Positions 7,032 to 12,546 of a stretch of DNA of 12,546 bases are shown here, piece by piece. The position numbers were made by a program, and so were the translations under genes. Origin of the DNA: Cyclobacteriaceae bacterium (GTDB lineage: Bacteria; Bacteroidota; Bacteroidia; Cytophagales; Cyclobacteriaceae); the NCBI GenBank assembly GCA_947458795.1, contig CANHCD010000034.1, positions 1 through 12,546 on the forward strand. The letters run 5' to 3'. Each line of letters starts with the position of its first letter. Positions within the stretch are counted from its first letter, which is position 1. The notes under the pieces were generated by a model that did no database searches, had not been told where the DNA came from, and saw nothing but the letters and a program-made list of their open reading frames with translations.

Positions 7032-7142
7032 ATGGATGTAACTATTACTAATTATTCCATAATAATTTGGCAGATCCTCGGATTAGCTTTTCTTTTCTAC
7101 ATGACTTACCTGATTATCAAATTTCTAAGATCTAAAAGGTAA
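7032..7142 (+). CDS. Possible 36-aa single-pass membrane protein
   Basis: ATG 7032 opens a 36-codon frame ending at TAA 7140-7142, starting 13 bp after the lipoprotein stop. The peptide has a short polar N-terminus (MDVTITNYS), one hydrophobic segment (about residues 9-31, containing WQILGLAFLFYMTYLII) and a basic end (KFLRSKR). That layout is what a real membrane-inserted small protein looks like, with positive residues on the predicted cytoplasmic side. The close spacing suggests co-transcription with the lipoprotein. No function can be assigned. It could be a chance frame, since the DNA is AT-rich and therefore codes readily for hydrophobic residues, but the clean topology argues for a gene. 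Confidence 0.5.
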   Translation: MDVTITNYSIIIWQILGLAFLFYMTYLIIKFLRSKR

Positions 7143-7224
7143 TTGGGTTTAATGTCATTCAGTGCTTGGAAGAAGAAACTATCATCATAAAAAAATCTCA
7201 AAATGGAACCAAATAATTAAGAAA

Positions 7225-7365
7225 ATGGAAAATTTTGCAATTTACTTCTGGTGGTTTTTTAATCTAGTCTTGATCATACTTATTGTTTTCATTATTTTTT
7301 TTTATGGAATAAAAGCAATCAAAGGATTGTTTGGACATAAGGGATCCAAAAAAATCAATGATTAA
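7225..7365 (+). CDS. Possible 46-aa single-pass membrane protein
   Basis: From ATG 7225 the product is 46 aa: a short N-terminus (MENF), a long hydrophobic segment (about residues 5-27, IYFWWFFNLVLIILIVFIIFF) broken only by one asparagine, and a basic tail (IKAIKGLFGHKGSKK). An in-frame GTG at 7162 would add 21 mostly basic residues; I prefer the ATG because the shorter form has the same plan as the 36-aa neighbour at 7032. The two share the order hydrophobic helix, FY, then IK-rich cationic tail, but the similarity is too short to prove common descent. It lies 82 bp after that gene on the same strand. The function is unknown, and its start is uncertain. Confidence 0.5.
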   Translation: MENFAIYFWWFFNLVLIILIVFIIFFYGIKAIKGLFGHKGSKKIND

Positions 7366-7381
7366 ATAATTTGATGCCTGT

Positions 7382-7422
7382 CTTTTAAAATACTTCTCCC
7401 CTAACTCTAGTATTTTTTAAAG
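7382..7422. terminator. AT-rich hairpin between convergent genes, possible bidirectional terminator
   Basis: AAAATACT (7387-7394) and AGTATTTT (7409-7416) are perfect inverted repeats around a 14-nt loop. The stem extends with CTTT (7382-7385) and AAAG (7419-7422) past a small internal bulge. Runs of A and T on both sides fit a two-way terminator between the small gene ending at 7365 and ccmB ending at 7472. The stem is poor in G+C, so efficiency is doubtful. Confidence 0.4.
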
Positions 7423-7471
7423 TCAAGGGGGTTTAATTGTTTTTTTGTGGGAGATCAAGATAAGAATCCCC

Positions 7472-8137
7472 TCAACTCCTCCACAAATAGGGAAAAAGAA
7501 GGTAGGAAGTGGTGGCAACCAAGACATTAATCGCCAAGAGGCTGAGAAGCTTGTCGCTACTGACACTCCAATCTAGCCCATCTAGTGCGTTTTTGGAGAT
7601 GCGGATGGCCATTAAAAGTATGGGGATGATTACGGGAAAACTCAAGATTGCCATCAAGGTGGCATTGTTGCCAGCCTTCGAAGCAATGCCAGAGACCATG
7701 GTGAGGCTGGCCGAAAAGCCCATAGCACCCAAGACCAAGTTGAGCAGAAACAAGCCTTGATCCTGAACAGGGTTGCCCAATACCACCGAAAACACCCCAT
7801 AACCCAGCAGTGCTAAAATTAAGGTTAGCCCGGTATTGTAGAGGATTTTGGAGAGGATGATGGACTCTGGGGAAGCGATCATGTAGTAATACAGCTGCCG
7901 TCCCTGCTGCTCCTGCACAAAACTTTTGGCTACAGCATTGACAGCGGAAAAAAGCAAAATGATCCAGAAAAGGGCATTCCAGGTTGGAATAGATAGATTT
8001 CCCATCTTTGCACCCACACTCAGATAGGTGATGAAAACAGCCGAAACTACGTATAGCAGGATTCCATTGAGCGCATATTTTTGCCTCCACTCCAGGGTAA
8101 TCTCTTTACGAATTAGGACTGAAATTTCCTTCCACAT
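7472..8137 (-). CDS. ccmB: Haem exporter permease CcmB
   Basis: This is the membrane subunit of the CcmAB ABC transporter, which acts in system I cytochrome c maturation with CcmC, D and E to release holo-CcmE. The 221-aa protein matches the usual CcmB size of about 220. Six hydrophobic segments are visible near residues 24-43, 54-72, 100-121, 129-150, 158-179 and 196-218. The N-terminus WKEISVLIRKEITLEWRQKYALNGILLY is the typical CcmB amphipathic start, and EQQGRQLYYYMIASPESIILSKILYN (about 76-101) is the conserved cytoplasmic loop. The LSFPVIIPIL motif in the fifth helix is also family-typical. The ATPase CcmA and the partner CcmC are not in this window; downstream there is only the convergent AT-rich block. 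A perfect -7 promoter element ends 4 nt before the ATG. Confidence 0.93.
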   Translation of the reverse strand: MWKEISVLIRKEITLEWRQKYALNGILLYVVSAVFITYLSVGAKMGNLSIPTWNALFWIILLFSAVNAVAKSFVQEQQGRQLYYYMIASPESIILSKILYNTGLTLILALLGYGVFSVVLGNPVQDQGLFLLNLVLGAMGFSASLTMVSGIASKAGNNATLMAILSFPVIIPILLMAIRISKNALDGLDWSVSSDKLLSLLAINVLVATTSYLLFPYLWRS

Positions 8138-8141
8138 GTCG

Positions 8142-8149
8142 CAAAGGTA
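8142..8149 (-). promoter_or_regulatory. -7 promoter element of ccmB (TACCTTTG)
   Basis: On the minus strand TACCTTTG is a perfect match to the Bacteroidota -7 consensus TAnnTTTG and is separated from the ccmB ATG by only CGAC. A TTG lies 13 nt upstream, which is closer than the usual spacing, so the -33 part is not convincing. Confidence 0.65.
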
Positions 8150-8265
8150 GCAAATTACTTTTCAAGCGTCGAAGCAGCCAAAATTGAAAATTAGGAAATG
8201 GAAATTGCTCCTAGTCCGGATGGGCATATTCCAGCACCAGGGGCGGGGGAGCCCAACAAAAAGGC

Positions 8266-8273
8266 TACATTTG
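8266..8273 (+). promoter_or_regulatory. -7 promoter element of the DEAD-box helicase gene (TACATTTG)
   Basis: TACATTTG fits TAnnTTTG perfectly and is separated from the ATG at 8278 by only TCGC. I see no TTG at the expected -33 position. The geometry mirrors that of ccmB on the other side of the 140-bp spacer. Confidence 0.65.
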
Positions 8274-8277
8274 TCGC

Positions 8278-9588
8278 ATGTCCACTCGCGTCAAAAATCA
8301 GGAGGAAATCCTCGCCAAACTCGGCATCACCCAGCTCAATCCCATGCAGCTTGCCACGCAAGAGGCAATGGAGAAGTCGGCCCACCTGATCCTGCTATCG
8401 CCTACCGGCACAGGAAAGACCTTGGCTTTTCTCCTGCCACTACTTTTGCAGCTCGATCCCGCTTGTGAGGAGGTTCAACTTTTAATTTTGGTTCCTTCCC
8501 GGGAGCTGGCCATCCAAATCGAACAGGTAGTTCGGCAGATGGGAACAGGATTTAAGGTAAATGCCGTCTACGGAGGGAGAGCGGGCTCAAAGGATCGGAT
8601 GGAAATCAAACACCGCCCTGCTGTGCTCGTTGGCACTCCTGGACGAGTAGCGGACCACCTGAGAAGAGGAGCCTTTGACACAACCTTTATTCAAAGCCTG
8701 GTCTTGGATGAATTTGACAAATCCTTAGAGATAGGCTTTGAAGGAGAAATGCGAGACATCCTGCATGCGCTACCACGGGTAAGTAGAAAAATCCTAACCT
8801 CAGCCACACAAGGGGTAGAAATTCCCGGTTTCGTAGGATTAAAATCTCCACAAATCCTGGATTTTCTAGGAGATAAGATTTCCCATCTCCAAGTCAAAAA
8901 GGTAGTTTCCCCCACCAAAGACAAGCTCGAAACACTCGGACAGTTGCTAGGTCAGCTGGGATCGAAAAACGGCATCATCTTTTGCAATTTCAAGGACTCC
9001 ATCCAACGGGTAAGTGAATTCCTAGACGAAAAAGGCATTTCGCACGGGATTTTTTCTGGAGGCATGGAGCAGATCGATCGGGAACGATCGCTAATCAAAT
9101 TTAGAAACGGTACTTACCCACTACTCCTGGCTACAGACTTGGCCGCACGAGGAATTGATGTGCCCGAACTCGACTTCATCATCCACTACCATCTTCCCCT
9201 CCGTGCAGAAGAGTTTATCCACCGAAATGGACGTACGGCACGGATGAATAGCCAAGGAACTGCCTACATCTTGCAGTACGAAAAAGAAGCACTGCCTGAT
9301 TTTGTAGGAAAGCCAGAACTTGAAAAATTGCTGCCCTCCACCCTACCCGCCGCCTCGACTTGGAGCACCTTACTGATTTCAGGAGGAAGAAAAGATAAAA
9401 TTTCCAAGGGGGATATTGCAGGCTTCTTTTTTAAACAAGGGGGGATTCATGCAGCCGAACTTGGAACAATTGAACTGAAGATCGATTGTGCTTTTGTTGC
9501 GGTAAAATCAGCTGTTTTGGAGCAGCTCCTCCCGAAGGTGAACAATCAAAAACTGAAAGAGAAAAAAGTTAGGATAACAGTTATTTAA
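8278..9588 (+). CDS. DbpA-like DEAD-box RNA helicase with DEFD motif II
   Basis: This ATP-dependent RNA helicase is likely to act in ribosome assembly or other RNA remodelling in the cytoplasm. The 436-aa protein has two RecA-like domains: Q motif glutamine Q24, Walker A GTGKT (44-48), motif Ia PSREL (73-77), TPGR (120-123), motif II DEFD (144-147) in place of DEAD, motif III SAT (175-177), then ATDLAARGID (285-294) and motif VI HRNGRTAR (315-322). The end (about residues 366-436, with GRKDKISKGDIAGFFFKQGGI) matches the DbpA RNA-binding domain, which in E. coli binds hairpin 92 of 23S rRNA. The aspartates and glutamate needed for ATP hydrolysis are kept in DEFD, so it should be active. I believe DEFDKSLE is usual in the Bacteroidota branch of this family. 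The protein lacks a long basic tail. ATG 8278 is right after a -7 promoter element. Confidence 0.92.
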   Translation: MSTRVKNQEEILAKLGITQLNPMQLATQEAMEKSAHLILLSPTGTGKTLAFLLPLLLQLDPACEEVQLLILVPSRELAIQIEQVVRQMGTGFKVNAVYGGRAGSKDRMEIKHRPAVLVGTPGRVADHLRRGAFDTTFIQSLVLDEFDKSLEIGFEGEMRDILHALPRVSRKILTSATQGVEIPGFVGLKSPQILDFLGDKISHLQVKKVVSPTKDKLETLGQLLGQLGSKNGIIFCNFKDSIQRVSEFLDEKGISHGIFSGGMEQIDRERSLIKFRNGTYPLLLATDLAARGIDVPELDFIIHYHLPLRAEEFIHRNGRTARMNSQGTAYILQYEKEALPDFVGKPELEKLLPSTLPAASTWSTLLISGGRKDKISKGDIAGFFFKQGGIHAAELGTIELKIDCAFVAVKSAVLEQLLPKVNNQKLKEKKVRITVI

Positions 9589-9709
9589 TCGAGTTTCTAA
9601 GCAATCCACCCCAAGAAGCTCCAAAAAAAAAGGTGCTGCGGATTTGATTTTTTCTGTCTAATTTGGTGTAATTCAAACTCTTCCATTCTTAGACTCCAAA
9701 TTCACCCAA

Positions 9710-11824
9710 ATGGACTTCAAAAAAACTCTTTTTATCGTATTTCTCCTGTTTACCTTATCCTGCAGCCAAAAAGCCAAGGAAATAGACTATACGGACTGGT
9801 CCCACTATGGCGGGCCTGAAGATGGCTCGAGGTATTCGGCATTGACCCAAATCAACAAAGAAAACGTATCCCAACTCCAGGTAGCATGGACTTACCACAC
9901 CGGTGATGCCACAGAGCGAAGCCAGATTCAATGCCAACCCATCCTCGTGGGCGACTTGCTATACGGCACCACACCCAAGCTGAATGTTTTTGCACTCAAT
10001 GCAGCCACCGGAGAAGAAATTTGGCGTTTTGATCCGTTTACGGTATTGGGAGGTGAAAACTCTTGGGCAGGTACCAACCGTGGGGTCAGTTACTGGGAAG
10101 AAGGAGATGATAAGCGAATTTTATTTACGGCAGGCAACTGGTTGATGGCAGTAAATGCCCTGACTGGAGAACCAATCTTGACTTTTGGGAATCAGGGAAA
10201 AGTGGACCTTCGGAAAGATCTAGATTACGACTCGGAAGACTTTCTGATCGTATCCAATTCTCCAGGAGTTGTATTTGAAGACAAATTGATTCTGGGGATG
10301 CGCCTTTCTGAGGGACTAGATGCAGCTCCTGGACATATCCGAGCTTACAATGTAAAAACTGGGAAGCGGGAATGGATTTTCCATACCATTCCACAAGCTG
10401 GTGAGCCTGGGTATGAAACCTGGGATCCGAAATGCATTAAGAAAATAGGCGGGGCCAACAACTGGGCAGGAATGACCTTGGATTATGGTAGGGGAATCGT
10501 TTTTGTTCCCACGGGATCGGCTACCTATGATTTTTGGGGAGGCAACCGAAACGGAGACAACCTGTATGCGAACTCGCTCTTAGCTCTCGATGCCCGAACT
10601 GGAAAGCGAATCTGGCATTTTCAGGCTGTTCACCACGATGTGTGGGACAGGGACTTTCCTGCCAATCCCAACCTGATCCGAATCCAGAAAGACGGCAAGT
10701 GGATCGATGCCGTGGCGCAAATTTCCAAGCAAGGATATACCTACGTTTTTGATCGGGAAACTGGAAAACCCATCTGGCCCATCGTTGAAACTCCCGTCAC
10801 CCAAACCCAAATGCCAGGAGAGGTAAGTTCGAAAACCCAACCTATTCCCTCCTTGCCTGAACCATTTATGAACCTGGTTTATGCCGAAAAAAACATCCTG
10901 AATCTAACCCCTGAATGGGAAACAGACATCCGAAGCCAGCTTTCAAATGCCATTTTTGGAGATACCTGGGCACCTCCACATCCAGAAAAGTCGCTCGTGC
11001 TTTTTCCAGGTATGGATGGAGGGGGTGAATGGGGTGGCGCATCCTTTGATCCGGAATCCCAAACCCTCTACGTCAATGCCAATCAAGTTCCTTGGCTCAT
11101 CGAAATGACTCCAAATGCCAACTTTGGCGGGGTAGGTCAATCCATTTATACCAATTACTGCGGCAATTGTCATGGCATAGACAGGAAAGGCAATCCTCCC
11201 TCCATTCCCAGTTTGATCGATTTGAAAAAAACCTATTCTGGTGAATCACTCAGTCTGCTGCTGCAAAAAGGACGAGGGGCAATGCCTTCATTCTCCCATA
11301 TTTCAGCAGAGGAGCGAGGAATTTTAGTGGATTACCTGCTAGGCAAGGCCGATGCAGAAAACAAAAAAGAACTGGAGGCGGAAAACTCCAAGCTCTCCCC
11401 CCGCTACTACATGAAGGGATACAAACAGCTTATCACCAAAGAGGGAATATATGGTTCCAACCCTCCCTGGGGCCTGCTGACTGCTATCGATATGAATACG
11501 GGCTTGAAAAAATGGCAAATCCCTCTTGGATCTGTGGATTCGCTAAAGGCGATGGGGATTGAAAATACCGGCATCGAAAATTATGGAGGACCTGTGGTCA
11601 CTGCCGGTGGCCTCCTCTTTATCGCCGCCACCAAGGATGGGAAAATCCGAGCTTTTGATAAGGAAACTGGCAAACTCCTTTGGGAAGCGCAGCTTCCAGC
11701 AGCAGGACATGCTACGCCGGCAGTGTATGAAAGAAATGGAAAACAATTCCTGGTTATTGCCTGCGGAGGCGGGAAAGGCACCAAAAGCGGGGATGCTTAT
11801 GTGGCTTTTGCCTTGCCGGACTAA
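9710..11824 (+). CDS. Lipoprotein PQQ-dependent quinohaemoprotein dehydrogenase (GDH-like) with internal cytochrome c domain
   Basis: This is an exported alcohol/sugar dehydrogenase that uses pyrroloquinoline quinone and passes electrons to a built-in haem c. The 704-aa protein has a lipoprotein signal (MDFKKTLFIVFLLFTLSC, lipidated C18). An eight-bladed propeller starts at about residue 28 (DWSHYGGPEDGSRYSAL, typical of the membrane glucose dehydrogenase branch). HHDVWDRDFPANP (308-320) and GGGEWGGASFDP (437-448) line the PQQ/metal site in that branch. A cytochrome c domain (about 475-547) interrupts the propeller: CGNCH at 484-488 binds haem and M525 in GAMPSF is the probable sixth ligand. 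The propeller then resumes to GHATPAVYERNGKQFLVIACGGG (666-688). The substrate is unknown; membrane glucose dehydrogenase proper has TM helices instead of a lipobox. No PQQ biosynthesis genes are visible here. The gene stands alone between a 121-bp spacer and a strong terminator. Confidence 0.93.
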   Translation: MDFKKTLFIVFLLFTLSCSQKAKEIDYTDWSHYGGPEDGSRYSALTQINKENVSQLQVAWTYHTGDATERSQIQCQPILVGDLLYGTTPKLNVFALNAATGEEIWRFDPFTVLGGENSWAGTNRGVSYWEEGDDKRILFTAGNWLMAVNALTGEPILTFGNQGKVDLRKDLDYDSEDFLIVSNSPGVVFEDKLILGMRLSEGLDAAPGHIRAYNVKTGKREWIFHTIPQAGEPGYETWDPKCIKKIGGANNWAGMTLDYGRGIVFVPTGSATYDFWGGNRNGDNLYANSLLALDARTGKRIWHFQAVHHDVWDRDFPANPNLIRIQKDGKWIDAVAQISKQGYTYVFDRETGKPIWPIVETPVTQTQMPGEVSSKTQPIPSLPEPFMNLVYAEKNILNLTPEWETDIRSQLSNAIFGDTWAPPHPEKSLVLFPGMDGGGEWGGASFDPESQTLYVNANQVPWLIEMTPNANFGGVGQSIYTNYCGNCHGIDRKGNPPSIPSLIDLKKTYSGESLSLLLQKGRGAMPSFSHISAEERGILVDYLLGKADAENKKELEAENSKLSPRYYMKGYKQLITKEGIYGSNPPWGLLTAIDMNTGLKKWQIPLGSVDSLKAMGIENTGIENYGGPVVTAGGLLFIAATKDGKIRAFDKETGKLLWEAQLPAAGHATPAVYERNGKQFLVIACGGGKGTKSGDAYVAFALPD

Positions 11825-11871
11825 GCCGTGGACTTGCCATTGGAATCACTCCTCTACTTGAAATACTAAAA

Positions 11872-11904
11872 AATCCCTCGGCCTTAGCCGAGGGATTCAT
11901 TTTT
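11872..11904. terminator. strong bidirectional intrinsic terminator
   Basis: AATCCCTCGGC (11872-11882) and GCCGAGGGATT (11887-11897) form a perfect 11-bp stem with a CTTA loop. TTTTT (11900-11904) follows on the plus strand and an A-run (11868-11873) precedes it, giving a U-run on the minus strand. It sits 47 bp after the PQQ dehydrogenase stop and before the convergent S9 peptidase end, so it can serve both. Confidence 0.92.
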
Positions 11905-11951
11905 AGGGGGCACTTTATGAAATGTCTTGTACGGAATCTAGGTTCAACACA

Positions 11952-12546
11952 TCAAAACGCTCTTTCGTCCAAGTGATCTCCCAACTTTAATCTAGGCACG
12001 CCATTTTCCATCCATGAAGGTGCAGGCGTCCCCTTAAGGTGGTGGTCAAAGAATTCCAACATCCGTACCGCGTAGTCTTTTCGGTTTTCCAGTTTGCCGA
12101 GTCCATGGTTCTCACCTAGGTACTGCACCAGGATCACTGGCTTTTTTAGCCTTCGCAAGGCATTGTAAAATTCGATTCCTTGGGTGAAGTCTACGGCTCC
12201 ATCCTTGTCATTGTGCAGCATCAGGAGCGGAGTTTTCACATTTTTAACATGGTAAATGGGGCTATTGCGCTCGTAGGCATCCCAATTTTCCCAAGGGCCG
12301 CCCAAAAATCTCCCTTGAGAGGATTCAAAAATGGTCATGTTTGCCTCTCCAGAATTCCAGTAGATCAGATCATACATGGAGATCAGGTTTGTCAGGGGAG
12401 CACCTGCAGCTGCAGCTTTAAATCGATTGGTCTGGGTGATCAAGAAGGAAGTTTGGTACCCTCCCCAGCTGTGTCCATGGAGTCCCATTTTGTTGGGATC
12501 TACTACGCCCGTTTGGATGGCAGCATCTACTGCAGGGAGTACCGCC
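11952..12546 (-). CDS. S9 family prolyl oligopeptidase-like serine peptidase, 5' end cut by the window edge
   Basis: This is the C-terminal catalytic alpha/beta hydrolase part of a large S9 peptidase. The frame stays open to the right edge (it reads AVLPAVDAAIQTGVVDPNK before the first visible methionine at 12488), so that methionine is internal. Counted from it, the nucleophile S7 lies in GHSWGGYQTSF, the acid is D96 in HNDKDGAV, and the base H128 in GENHGL. The triad is complete and in the normal order. Family members of this type are exported and are usually 800-950 aa with an N-terminal propeller, so most of the protein lies outside the window. The segment WNSGEANMTIFESSQGRF is typical of a Bacteroidota S9 group. 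The stop is TGA at 11952-11954. Peptide substrates are inferred from the family. Confidence 0.92.
   Translation of the reverse strand, partial: AVLPAVDAAIQTGVVDPNKMGLHGHSWGGYQTSFLITQTNRFKAAAAGAPLTNLISMYDLIYWNSGEANMTIFESSQGRFLGGPWENWDAYERNSPIYHVKNVKTPLLMLHNDKDGAVDFTQGIEFYNALRRLKKPVILVQYLGENHGLGKLENRKDYAVRMLEFFDHHLKGTPAPSWMENGVPRLKLGDHLDERAF

Noticed and set aside
7152..7190. 12-codon frame between the two small membrane-protein genes
   Set aside because: Too short and without any distinguishing property.
5880..7471. CRISPR array, tRNA or integrase attachment site in the AT-rich block
   Set aside because: No regularly spaced repeats, no cloverleaf-like sequence and no integrase or transposase frame could be found.
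7557..8090. 177-aa open frame antisense within ccmB, in a different frame of the same strand
   Set aside because: It is a shadow of ccmB. The ccmB frame has full family motifs and a promoter, while this one has a low-complexity, cysteine/histidine-rich composition with no domain.
8184..8468. 94-aa frame across the ccmB-helicase spacer and helicase start
   Set aside because: Most of it lies in another frame of the helicase gene; the sequence is histidine/arginine-rich noise, and the helicase promoter and ATG lie inside it.

Overview
The window looks like a chromosomal segment of a member of the Bacteroidota, probably of the Cytophagales (Cyclobacteriaceae/Algoriphagus-like). Support comes from family content: a DusB-type dihydrouridine synthase, a DUF3810 metalloprotease, an Nfu protein with the NPNPN motif, a DbpA-like helicase with DEFD in motif II, a lipoprotein quinohaemoprotein and a CFB-style S9 peptidase. 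Two genes also carry a perfect Bacteroidota -7 promoter element (TAnnTTTG), and Shine-Dalgarno sequences are generally absent. The species assignment is inference.

Layout. Positions 1-1769 (+) hold the 3' part of dusB and an EamA-family permease. Positions 1819-3508 (-) hold nfu followed closely by a DUF3810 membrane metalloprotease. Positions 3579-5879 (-) hold an SDR oxidoreductase, a lipoprotein D-Ala-D-Ala dipeptidase (M15) and a secreted ThuA-domain protein, packed as one operon with a 4-nt ATGA overlap between the first two. Positions 5880-7471 are a strongly AT-rich stretch with one unrecognised lipoprotein and two very small single-pass membrane proteins, all on +. A cytochrome c maturation permease (ccmB, -) and a DEAD-box helicase (+) then diverge from a 140-bp spacer. 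A large PQQ-dependent dehydrogenase with a built-in cytochrome c domain follows (+). A strong bidirectional hairpin terminator separates it from a convergent S9 family peptidase cut by the right edge.

How the genes relate. Most are housekeeping: tRNA modification, Fe-S assembly, RNA remodelling and haem export. The envelope theme is clear, with predicted lipoproteins or exported proteins for M15, ThuA, the PQQ enzyme and the unknown 6239 gene. CcmB and the haem-containing PQQ enzyme share a link to cytochrome c, but they are not co-transcribed.

The best candidate for something undescribed is the AT-rich block at 5880-7471. It has different base composition from its surroundings, three genes of no family I recognise, and repeat structures upstream. 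I see no transposase, integrase, CRISPR array or RNA gene there. Its identity as a functional system is unproven, and it may simply be an acquired or fast-evolving cargo segment. A second pattern worth checking is that two divergent genes have a perfect -7 element exactly 4 nt before the ATG, and a third gene has a near match at the same distance. This predicts leaderless or nearly leaderless transcripts.
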